From Streptomyces resistomycificus (GTDB taxonomy: Bacteria; Actinomycetota; Actinomycetes; Streptomycetales; Streptomycetaceae): 64,000 nt of DNA. Location of the stretch: positions 189,119 through 253,118 of the forward strand of contig NZ_KQ948998.1 in the NCBI RefSeq assembly GCF_001514265.1, written 5' to 3'. Of this stretch, positions 32,124 to 39,235 are shown piece after piece. A model generated the notes under the pieces. That model made no database searches. It was not told where the DNA came from and saw only the letters and a program-made list of their open reading frames with translations. The translations under genes were made by a program, and so were the position numbers. Position 1 is the stretch's first letter. The number at the start of each line of letters is the position of its first letter.

Positions 32124-33247
32124 CACAAACCCAGCCCTTCAGCGATGATCTTCATCTGCATGTCGGAGGTGCCGGAGTAGTACCGGCTGGCCACCGCGTC
32201 GGCCAGCAGCTGGGTCGCGCCCGTCTCGGGCAGCAGCGCGTAGCCGCCGTACAGGTCCGGCAGTTCCTGGCAGAACCGGTTGAACTCCGTGCTGACGTGC
32301 AGTTTCGTCAGGGACGACCGGCCGTGGTCGAGGGAGCCCCGGTCGGCCGCCCGCGCGGTGGCGTACAGCAGTTCCCGGGCGCTGGTCAGGCTCAGGTGCA
32401 TCCGCACCAGGCGCCGGCGGATCGTGTCGTACGAGCTGAGCGGCTGCCCGAACTGGCTGCGTGCCCGGGTGTGGTCGAGCGCCCGGCGCAGCGCCCTGGC
32501 CATCAGCCCCAGCGTGGGCGCCAGGATGAAGGCCCGCTCGTGGCGCATCGCGTGCATGAGGACGGCGAATCCGCCGCCGGTGCCGCCGAGCCGGTCCGCG
32601 TCGTCCACCACGCAGTCGTCCAGGAGCAGTGAGCCGAGCTGGGCGCCCGCCAGGCCGGACTTCTCGATCGTCCTGCCGATCCGCAGTCCCGGGGTGCCCC
32701 GCGGGACCAGGAAGGCGGTGAGGCCGGACAGCGCGCTGCCCTCGGCGGTGCGGGCGAGGACCAGGAAGACATCGGCCGACGGTCCGTTGGTGACGAAGGT
32801 CTTGGAGCCGTCCAGACGCCACCGGCCTTCGCCGTCCCGCTCGGCGCGGGTCCGCAGGGACAGCAGGTCCGAGCCCGAGTCGTACTCGGTCGCGGCGAAC
32901 GCGCCGACGGCCGTCCCCGAGGTGAGCCGCGTGAGGTACCCGGAGTGCTGGGCCTGGCTGCCGAACTCGAGGATCGGTTCCTGGCACGCCCACATCTGGG
33001 CGGCCATGGAGAAGGGCAGCCCGCTCAGCCCGCTCTCCTCGGCGAATGCCTCCAGGGCCAGACAGGCCGCCTCGTAGCCGGCACCGGCGCCGCCCGCGGT
33101 CTCGGGAACCGCCAGGGACAACAGTCCCTGGGCGGCCGCCTCGCGCCAGGCGGTCGACTCGCCCGGGCCCTTGCCCGCCCAGGACCGCAGCCCGGCCAGC
33201 CAGTGCGCGAACTCCGCGCCGTGCGCCGTGGTCTGCTGGACCGTCAT
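32123..33247 (-). CDS. Acyl-CoA dehydrogenase-like flavoprotein, probable prolyl-carrier oxidase
   Basis: A 374-residue flavoprotein of the acyl-CoA dehydrogenase family. The FAD-binding block reads AFAATEYDSGSDLLSLRTRA and GSKTFVTNGPSADVFL. MRHERAFILAP is the region holding a candidate catalytic Glu, and the C-terminal YYSGTSDMQMKIIAEGLGL replaces the usual GTSE/GTAQ by GTSD. The length fits PltE/RedW-type L-prolyl-carrier dehydrogenases, which carry out a four-electron oxidation to pyrrole. It overlaps the GNAT gene by four bases (ATGA). A role in fatty acid oxidation is unlikely in this context. Confidence 0.9.
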   Translation of the reverse strand: MTVQQTTAHGAEFAHWLAGLRSWAGKGPGESTAWREAAAQGLLSLAVPETAGGAGAGYEAACLALEAFAEESGLSGLPFSMAAQMWACQEPILEFGSQAQHSGYLTRLTSGTAVGAFAATEYDSGSDLLSLRTRAERDGEGRWRLDGSKTFVTNGPSADVFLVLARTAEGSALSGLTAFLVPRGTPGLRIGRTIEKSGLAGAQLGSLLLDDCVVDDADRLGGTGGGFAVLMHAMRHERAFILAPTLGLMARALRRALDHTRARSQFGQPLSSYDTIRRRLVRMHLSLTSARELLYATARAADRGSLDHGRSSLTKLHVSTEFNRFCQELPDLYGGYALLPETGATQLLADAVASRYYSGTSDMQMKIIAEGLGL

Positions 33248-33693
33248 GTCCGTGCGCCCCCGTCCGGGACGGGCCGCTTGAAGGCCCGATGTGACTCGGT
33301 GAGGCCGAACTCGGCGAAGCCGGCCGGCTGTTGGTCCAGTGGGGCGAGTGCCAGCAGCTCCGTCTCGGTGCCGACGGCACGGCTCGCGGCCAGCCAGTCC
33401 AGGATGTCCTCGGCGACTCCGGCGCCCCGCAGGCTCGGCCGGAGCTTGATCTCGTGGAGCATCAGCCGGCGCCGGCCCCCGGGCCGCAGCCGGCCGAGGG
33501 CGGTGACCGCGAAGGCGGCGACGACCTGGCCGTCCCGCTCGGCGACGTAGTGCGTGGTGCCGGGTGCGGTACGCCGGTCCGCCAGCCGGTCGGTGAACTC
33601 CTGCACGTCGCCGAATCCGTAGAGCTCCTGGACGGCCGCGGCGTCGTCGACCGCGGCCGCGCGGATCGTCCGGTGGGTTCGCGGGCTAGCCAC
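33244..33693 (-). CDS. GNAT-family N-acyltransferase
   Basis: A 149-residue GNAT protein starting with GTG. The acyl-donor pantetheine loop is LRPSLRGAGVAEDILDWLA (R-x-x-G-x-G/A type, near residue 88). It is embedded in the operon, overlapping the sulfur-carrier gene by 8 bp and the flavoprotein gene by 4 bp. In this context it may transfer the carrier-bound acyl group onto the amino end of the processed peptide; in the goadvionin pathway a GNAT enzyme is known to acylate a ribosomal peptide. Simple acetylation from acetyl-CoA, or self-resistance, are alternatives. Confidence 0.88.
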   Translation of the reverse strand: MASPRTHRTIRAAAVDDAAAVQELYGFGDVQEFTDRLADRRTAPGTTHYVAERDGQVVAAFAVTALGRLRPGGRRRLMLHEIKLRPSLRGAGVAEDILDWLAASRAVGTETELLALAPLDQQPAGFAEFGLTESHRAFKRPVPDGGART

Positions 33694-33964
33694 CGGCCAC
33701 CGCCGACATGATCATCACGGTGCTGCGGGGTGCCACCGCGACGTCCGGCGAGCCCAGGTCGCGGATGTTGTCCTCGCCGACGTAGACGCTGACGAAGGGA
33801 AGCAGCGCCCCGGAGCTGTCCGCCACGCGTGTACGCAGCGCCGGATGGCGCTCGTACACCTCGTCGATGACCTCCTGGAAGGTGCCGGCGGGCACGCGGA
33901 ACCTGGTCTCGCCGTCCGCGAACCGGGCGAGCGGCGTCGAGAGGATGACCTCTACGTCGGACAC
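33686..33964 (-). CDS. MoaD/ThiS-like sulfur carrier protein
   Basis: A 92-residue beta-grasp protein. Typical features are the start VSDVEVILSTPLARFADGET, the helix FQEVIDEVYERHPAL, LLPFVSVYVGEDNI and the free C-terminus MSAVAGG. A terminal Gly-Gly is the site at which sulfur carriers are adenylated and converted to a thiocarboxylate. I chose GTG 33964, preceded by GAGGAG at good spacing; an ATG at 34000 overlapping the hydrolase stop is less well supported. TfuA is known to hydrolyse thiocarboxylated ThiS and deliver sulfide to YcaO for thioamide formation, so this gene is the expected sulfur donor. No adenylylating ThiF/MoeB gene is present here and it would have to act in trans. Confidence 0.9.
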   Translation of the reverse strand: MSDVEVILSTPLARFADGETRFRVPAGTFQEVIDEVYERHPALRTRVADSSGALLPFVSVYVGEDNIRDLGSPDVAVAPRSTVMIMSAVAGG

Positions 33965-33996
33965 TGCGTACTCCTCACGCTGATGCGGTGCGGTCG

Positions 33997-34773
33997 TCAT
34001 TCGGAGGTGCTCGCCACCGTGGCGGAACGCCGGTCCCGGTGGGTCTCCCAGTGGCGGATCGCCTGCCGGAGCCGGGAGTCGTAGTCGGCGTCCTTGATGA
34101 AGCCGTGGCCCCGGCCGTCCCGGAGCATGGCGGCCCGGGCACTGTCGTGGCCCTTGAGGCTCCGCATGATCGGGCGCAGGTGCTCCAGCGCGAAGTAGGA
34201 GTCCTTCTCCGACACCAGCGCGTGCAGACAGCGGCCGCTGCCGGGTGCCGCCCAGTCCCGGATGATGTCGGTCATGGTCTCGGGTGCGGCCATGCCGGGC
34301 AGCCCGGCGAACGGAGCGGCCTCGCGTTCCCACTGCGGCAGGACGGTGGGGTCGTTGTGCGGCGAGACGACGAACGCGAGGTCGTCACCACCGGCCCGCA
34401 CGCAGTGCTTGAGCGCGGCGTACCCGCCGGACGACAGTCCGTGCCAGACGGTGCCGCCGAGCCCGTGACGTTCCAGCAGGGCGGCGCGCAGCTCGTACAT
34501 CCTCGGTGCGAACTCCTCCTCGCCGAGCAGGAACCAGCCGCAGCACGAGGTGGGGGTGAAGCGGTGGATGGGGTCGGAGAAGGACACGCACACGGACCCG
34601 GCCGCCTGTTCCCACTGCTTGCGCGCGAACACCGGCGGCACGTGTTTCTCGATCCGGCTGAAACCGTGGAAGAGGATGTGCAGATAGGGGCTGGTGACGG
34701 CCTCGGGCTCGGTCACCTCGTACTCGAGGACATAGCCTCGCGAGTGTCGGAAACTGCCCCGTCGGATCTTCAC
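33997..34773 (-). CDS. Alpha/beta-hydrolase-fold protein of the peptide cluster
   Basis: A 258-residue alpha/beta hydrolase. The oxyanion region is LHILFHGFSRIEKH near residue 31, the nucleophile elbow is WHGLSSGGYAAL with Ser114, and a His candidate sits in DGRGHGFIKDADYD near the end. A cysteine pair, PTSCCGWFLLG, precedes the elbow. The start is GTG 34773 (VKIRRGSFRHSRG) after CGAGG; ATG 34788 is possible but lacks a good ribosome site. It may act as the leader peptidase or as an esterase/thioesterase in the pathway; no other protease is seen in the cluster. Its place directly after YcaO and before the sulfur carrier ties it to the pathway. Confidence 0.85.
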   Translation of the reverse strand: MKIRRGSFRHSRGYVLEYEVTEPEAVTSPYLHILFHGFSRIEKHVPPVFARKQWEQAAGSVCVSFSDPIHRFTPTSCCGWFLLGEEEFAPRMYELRAALLERHGLGGTVWHGLSSGGYAALKHCVRAGGDDLAFVVSPHNDPTVLPQWEREAAPFAGLPGMAAPETMTDIIRDWAAPGSGRCLHALVSEKDSYFALEHLRPIMRSLKGHDSARAAMLRDGRGHGFIKDADYDSRLRQAIRHWETHRDRRSATVASTSE

Positions 34774-34819
34774 TGGCGAACCTCGCATCACTGGTCGGGC
34801 GTGGCAAGGGCGGTGGCGT

Positions 34820-35959
34820 TCAGGGGGAGAGCGTGCGTCCCTCCGCGTAGCGGAGTCCCGGGCAGACCACCCGCACGACGCTGAACGGCTCGGACGGCCC
34901 GGACAGCCGGACCACGAGGGGGACGTGGCCGGTGACGTCCGTCAGCCTCCGTACGACCGCGGCCAGTTCCTGTTCCATGTCCTCGTGGTCGCCGCCGTGG
35001 CCCCGCAGGGCGTCGGCGATGTCCAGCCCGTCCGCGTGCGGGTGGAAGCCGGGATCCGTACTGGCGTCCCGGGCGGTGTCCTGGTCCGACGGGATGTCGT
35101 CCCGGGTCGCGCTGATCTCGGTCAGCCGGCTCTGCACGGCTTCGGTCAGCGCACGGGACACCGCGACGTCCGGGTCCGTGTGGGTGCCGGAACCGGCGCA
35201 CACGATGGGAAAGAGCGGGGACCACACGAACGCGGCGAACGTCGGTATCCGGAACCGGTTCGGGATACACGTGATCTCGAACCGGACGCCCGCGTCGGTG
35301 AGTTGGCGGGCCAGGGCGCGCAGGTGCCCGTCCCGGAGCGACGCCGGGTTCACCCTGAGGCGCCCCGGGCCGGTGCGGGACGGGTGGGCCGCCAGCACGT
35401 CGCGTTCGACCGCCTCGTAGATCCCGTGCAGACACGCCTCGGCGAACGTGTTGCCGGATGCCAGCCCGGTGCTGCTGGTCTGGAAGAGGCGTGGGCGCCA
35501 GAAGTGTTCCCCGCTGTAGGAGAGCCGGACGAGGTCGAGCGGAACCGGCACGGGCCGGTCGTCGGCGAGTGACCGTGCCGCGACCCAGGGCAGCTCGAGC
35601 TCCTTGACCCAGTCCTGCGTCGTACGGAGGTTCAGATCGGTCAGGGCGTACGGCAGGTCGAGGTCGCCGGCCGGGGCGACGAAGACCTCGGCGGACGGCC
35701 GTTCGGCGTGCCACAGCTCGACGGACTCCATGACCGCGGAGAGCTTCGCGAGGATCGGCGAGGCGCCCTTGCCCTGGGACACGGCGAGGGTCTCCGAGTC
35801 GGGCCGTACGGCGAGGAACACCGGGATGCCGATGTTGTCCAGTCGGGTGACGTCGGCGACCCGGGTGATGCCGTAGCGGCGCAGCCGGGGCTCCAGCCGC
35901 GCCCAGGTGATCTCCGGGGGCACCGCGCGGTGGGTGCCCGGCAGCCGGACCTTAGACAT
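34820..35959 (-). CDS. YcaO-domain protein, thioamide-type
   Basis: A 379-residue YcaO enzyme that would activate a backbone amide with ATP. Parts of the ATP site are visible: SQGKGASPILAKLSAVMESV (61-80, with the conserved Glu), SSTGLASGNTFAEACLHGIY (162-181) and YEAVERDVLA. The C-terminus lacks the Pro-x-Pro-x-Pro end typical of azoline-forming YcaO proteins, and there is no E1-like or Ocin-ThiF partner gene. Together with the adjacent TfuA gene this points to thioamidation rather than azoline formation. It overlaps the tfuA-like gene by 8 bp, and its ATG is preceded by GAGGGG. It is the core enzyme of the cluster. Confidence 0.95.
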   Translation of the reverse strand: MSKVRLPGTHRAVPPEITWARLEPRLRRYGITRVADVTRLDNIGIPVFLAVRPDSETLAVSQGKGASPILAKLSAVMESVELWHAERPSAEVFVAPAGDLDLPYALTDLNLRTTQDWVKELELPWVAARSLADDRPVPVPLDLVRLSYSGEHFWRPRLFQTSSTGLASGNTFAEACLHGIYEAVERDVLAAHPSRTGPGRLRVNPASLRDGHLRALARQLTDAGVRFEITCIPNRFRIPTFAAFVWSPLFPIVCAGSGTHTDPDVAVSRALTEAVQSRLTEISATRDDIPSDQDTARDASTDPGFHPHADGLDIADALRGHGGDHEDMEQELAAVVRRLTDVTGHVPLVVRLSGPSEPFSVVRVVCPGLRYAEGRTLSP

Positions 35960-37316
35960 GGCCGCGCCCCTCGCTCGTGTGCGCCTCCTTCAGGGCCGAC
36001 AGGTATCCGATGGCGAAGGGGCGCAGGGCCCGGGCTGCCTGGCGCGGCGAGGGGAACCCTCGCCTGCCGCACTCCGCGGACAGGTCCTCGCCGGCTCCGA
36101 CGCCCCAGGTCCGCGTGAGCAGGCGGGTACAGACCGCCTCTCCGATCTGACCGAGGCTGCGCTCCGGGTGGGCGTCCAGGTGCTGCCGGGTCCGTGCGAG
36201 CCACTCGGCGACCCGGTCGCGGTCCTGTGCGGACTCGCGCCGCAGCAGGAGCCCGGCCTGGTGCGGATCGGCCAGGTCGGGGAGCGGACACAGCACGGCG
36301 GTGACCCGGCTCCGCAGCACGGGGTCGTCGAGCCAGCGGGCGGCGGCGGGGCCGAGTTGCCGCCGTACGTGTCCGCGGAACCCGGCCGCGGCTGCCGGGA
36401 GGGCCGGGTCGGGCGAGCCGTTCAGGTAGTCCCACCACACGTCGGGGAACCGGGCGTCGAAGATCTGCTGGTAGGCCAGCCGGTGGTGCAGGTCGCCGGC
36501 CGCGCTCGCGAACCTGTTGCGCCAGCGGCGGTGGTACTCGGTGTGCCAGTCCCGCTCGCCGGGAGACGGCGGGGAGTGCGTGGCGGGCGCGGCGGGCGCG
36601 GCGGGCGCGGCGGTGCCTGGTCGCCCGGCCCGTGCCCCGTCGCCGTGTCGCTTCTCCCGGGCCTCGTCGTCGAGTCGTCCGGCGAGGGCGAGGCTTTCGA
36701 GGGCGTCCTTCCGCTTCTGGTCGAAGGCACCGGGGTCGGCGGCGACGCGCTCGCCGTACCAGTCGGCGAAGCCGGGCTCGCCGCACTCCGCGGCGATGGC
36801 GCGTACCCGTTGTGAGGTGCGCAGCGGGTAGTACTCGCGCTCCAGCCGGGTCATCAGGGACCGGCTCGCCTCGCGCCGCAGGACGCCCGCGTCGCACGCG
36901 GCCAGGACGGCCCCGTACACGTTGACGAGAGGGACGTTGATCCCGGCCGGTGGACCGGTCTCGCTGTGCGCGACGCTCACCGCGTCGTCCCCGTCGAAGA
37001 CGCCCGTGCGGTACCAGTGGTAGACGCGGCCGACGCCGATCATGCCGAACCGGTCGAGTTCGGCGGCGCGCAGGGCGCCGATGCTGGCCGCCCCGAGGAC
37101 CGTGATCCCCCGCTCCAGCGCGTCGAGGATCTCCTTGTGCCGCAAGGCCAGACGGTGGTGGTAGATCCCGTCCACGATGACGGCGACATCCCCCGCGCGG
37201 AGCGCGCCCGTGAAGAGGTCACCGTGCCGGACAGGGCTGTGCAGGACGAATTCCGGGTGTTTCTTTCTTACGAGAGGTTCAGGGCACGACGGCCCGACAT
37301 ACACATGAACCGCCAT
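35952..37316 (-). CDS. TfuA-like protein with C-terminal extension
   Basis: A 454-residue protein. Residues 1-215 or so are a TfuA domain with VIVDGIYHHRLALRHKEIL (46-64), the strongly conserved GAASIGALRAAEL (75-87) and GMIGVGRVYHWY. A 30-residue Ala/Pro linker (about 220-252, with repeated APAA units) joins a second domain of about 200 residues that is helical, Arg- and Trp-rich and not familiar to me. TfuA proteins partner YcaO in thioamide formation, where TfuA frees sulfide from thiocarboxylated ThiS. The start ATG 37316 is preceded by GGGGGAAGG. It is the first enzyme gene after the peptide gene, 81 bp downstream of it. Confidence 0.95.
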   Translation of the reverse strand: MAVHVYVGPSCPEPLVRKKHPEFVLHSPVRHGDLFTGALRAGDVAVIVDGIYHHRLALRHKEILDALERGITVLGAASIGALRAAELDRFGMIGVGRVYHWYRTGVFDGDDAVSVAHSETGPPAGINVPLVNVYGAVLAACDAGVLRREASRSLMTRLEREYYPLRTSQRVRAIAAECGEPGFADWYGERVAADPGAFDQKRKDALESLALAGRLDDEAREKRHGDGARAGRPGTAAPAAPAAPATHSPPSPGERDWHTEYHRRWRNRFASAAGDLHHRLAYQQIFDARFPDVWWDYLNGSPDPALPAAAAGFRGHVRRQLGPAAARWLDDPVLRSRVTAVLCPLPDLADPHQAGLLLRRESAQDRDRVAEWLARTRQHLDAHPERSLGQIGEAVCTRLLTRTWGVGAGEDLSAECGRRGFPSPRQAARALRPFAIGYLSALKEAHTSEGRGHV

Positions 37317-37397
37317 GCCCTTCCCCCTTTTTCAACGGCGTGCCGGTCGAACCGATTCAGCCGGTCCGAACAACACGAACCGGTTGATGCGACATCG

Positions 37398-37514
37398 TCA
37401 GTCGCGGACTTCGCTGTCGGTGATGATCAGCGGGCTGTCGGCGAACAGACCCTCGAAGTCCTCACCGGTGAGCTCCTCGACGTCACTGGCCGTCTCGACA
37501 ATGACCTCAGCCAT
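37398..37514 (-). CDS. Candidate ribosomal peptide precursor (38 aa)
   Basis: A small gene ahead of the tfuA-like gene with the ribosome site GGGAGA eight bases before its ATG. The product starts MAEVIVETASDVEELTGEDF and ends GLFADSPLIITDSEVRD. It has 12 Asp/Glu against one basic residue (Arg37), and no Cys, Lys, Trp, Tyr or His. The acidic helical front half looks like a leader, and the end (about SPLIITDSEVRD) could be the modified core. The absence of Cys rules out Cys-derived azolines and lanthionines and leaves backbone thioamides or Ser/Thr chemistry. The only experimental-style support is position, ribosome site and composition; there is a single copy. Confidence 0.8.
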   Translation of the reverse strand: MAEVIVETASDVEELTGEDFEGLFADSPLIITDSEVRD

Positions 37515-37891
37515 GGATTTCTCCCAATCGCTATCGGTGGGAAGTGCCAGCACCTCTTGGCGCCGACTGCACGCTACAACGACGCCCGCTCACCTCGGGG
37601 AGGGGTATTAACCAACGTTGAAAGTCCTTTGCCTGGGAAGAGGATATCGACCAGCTCCCCTTGGGCCGGAATTTGCCATTCCGCGGTCAACCAAGAGCGT
37701 CGACCTTTCGGAAGTTTCTGTGAAAGCCCAGGTCAGAGCCACATTTGGCGGGCTTGGTCGACTGTTCCGGCACACGGGCCGAAGACGGTTCATTGCGTTT
37801 ACCGAGGCGCTCTTGACGCCTCGCAAAGCCGGAGTGCAGGATCCCGAAGAGGGCATCGGAGTCATGGCACGTAATCCACGGGGGACTCGGA
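37515..37891. other. Divergent promoter region of the peptide cluster
   Basis: About 375 bp between the precursor gene (minus) and the HTTM-like gene (plus). It is locally A+T-richer than the flanks, for example around 37605-37660. Both promoters must lie here. I see no strong palindrome and no further gene with a ribosome site. No pathway-specific regulator gene is encoded nearby. Confidence 0.5.
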
Positions 37892-39235
37892 ATGACTTTC
37901 CAGACCACACCCATGACCCTGGTCGTGGCCGGTCTTCTCTTTCACCAGGTCAACAGACACTGGGAGTACGGTTTCTCGGGCATCGGGCACCATTTCGCCC
38001 CGGTATTCGGTATACGACTGCCGCGCCCGGCGGTGATTTTCGGCCAAGTGGCCGCTCTCCCACTGGCCCTCCTGACGTCCGTCACCGTCCCTTCTCTCGC
38101 CGGACGCGCCGCAGCCGTCGCCCTCGCGTTTTACTGGATGCTTTCGACGCACCGGCGCCTTTCGGACCATTCCTGGCTCGGCGCGGTGGCCGCGGCGGTC
38201 ATGGCGTTCACTCCGGTGGGCCTACACCCTTTTGTCGCACGGGATTTCCTCGCGGGCGTGTATCTGACCGCGGCGGTGCTGAAGGTGAACGACGAGTACC
38301 TGTTCACCGAACGGAGCGCGGGCCGGGTCGTCACCGCGCACTACTTCCGCCTGCTCAAGGTGCCGGTCCACCCCGGGCTGCTGCGGGCCGTCCCGCCGTT
38401 GGTGATCGTCTCCGAGTTCGCCGCCGGCGTGCTGCTCCTGGTGCCCGGCGGGGAGCGCGGGAGCCTGTGGCTCGCGATCCTGATGCATCTGGCCTTCGGT
38501 GTCTCGGGGAACTTCCCCTTCTCCGTCGTCGCCATGACGCTCTGGGTCACGGCGTTCTCCCCCGTCGGCCGGATCGACGTTTCCGGCAGCCCTTCGGCCA
38601 TCTGGTCCGCGGCCCTGCTCGCCGGCCTGCTCGCCCTGGCCGCGGGGCGGACCGCCACCGGCCGCCGGTCCCTCAGCTGGCTGGTCAAGGACGCCTACCA
38701 GGGCGCGGTCTACGGCGGCCTGTGCGCGGTCGCCGTGCTGTCCCGCGGCCACGGCCCGGCCCCTGCCGACGGACAGGTGACGCTCGTCCACGGCATGGTC
38801 GCCCTCGCGTTCACCGTGAACTTCCTCCTGGTCGTGACCGGGGTGAAGCTGGAGTGGGCCTTCGCCATGTTCACCAGCCTCCGGCCCTTCGGCCGCTCCT
38901 GGCTGGAACGCCACCGGCTGCGGGACTGGCCGCGCTACTACGCGCTGGCCCTGCCCGCGCGGATCCCGACGTCACTGCTGCGCGAGATCGATCCCGGGTT
39001 CGTCTATCTGGCGACCCGGGCGGAGAACGTCGTCCACGAGGGCGTGGTCTACCACCTGGAGGCCGCGGCGAGGAAACACGGCGTCTCCTTCACCCCGAGG
39101 GCGATGACGGTCGACCCCCTCCTGCGTGAACTCGTCCCGGCGCCCACGGAACCGCCGGCTCCCGCGCCCCGGCGCCGCCTCCTGTCCTACCCGGCCATCG
39201 CACCCAAGAGCCTGGACCGGCACTACCTCGTGTGA
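37892..39235 (+). CDS. Polytopic membrane protein, HTTM/gamma-carboxylase-like
   Basis: A 447-residue integral membrane protein with about eight to ten helices in the first 330 residues, such as AVIFGQVAALPLALLTSVTV and LLRAVPPLVIVSEFAAGVLL. Features such as AVLKVNDEYLF, YFRLLKVPVHP and the later FAMFTSLRPFGRSW recall the HTTM (vitamin K-dependent gamma-carboxylase-like) group, but I hold this assignment loosely; DoxX/MauE-like is an alternative. The last 90 residues are soluble. The start ATG is preceded by GGGGGA. It is divergent from the peptide precursor and shares its promoter region, so a role in the same pathway (peptide modification, processing or immunity) is possible. Confidence 0.7.
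   Translation: MTFQTTPMTLVVAGLLFHQVNRHWEYGFSGIGHHFAPVFGIRLPRPAVIFGQVAALPLALLTSVTVPSLAGRAAAVALAFYWMLSTHRRLSDHSWLGAVAAAVMAFTPVGLHPFVARDFLAGVYLTAAVLKVNDEYLFTERSAGRVVTAHYFRLLKVPVHPGLLRAVPPLVIVSEFAAGVLLLVPGGERGSLWLAILMHLAFGVSGNFPFSVVAMTLWVTAFSPVGRIDVSGSPSAIWSAALLAGLLALAAGRTATGRRSLSWLVKDAYQGAVYGGLCAVAVLSRGHGPAPADGQVTLVHGMVALAFTVNFLLVVTGVKLEWAFAMFTSLRPFGRSWLERHRLRDWPRYYALALPARIPTSLLREIDPGFVYLATRAENVVHEGVVYHLEAAARKHGVSFTPRAMTVDPLLRELVPAPTEPPAPAPRRRLLSYPAIAPKSLDRHYLV

Noticed and set aside
32123..33247. Fatty acid beta-oxidation dehydrogenase
   Set aside because: It is coupled to a carrier protein and an adenylation enzyme, with no thiolase, hydratase or electron-transfer flavoprotein nearby.
28052..37514. 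Thioviridamide-type (thioamitide) or linear azol(in)e peptide cluster
   Set aside because: No Cys in the candidate peptide, no kinase/HopA1-like or cysteine decarboxylase gene, and no E1-like cyclodehydratase partner or FMN dehydrogenase of the azoline systems.
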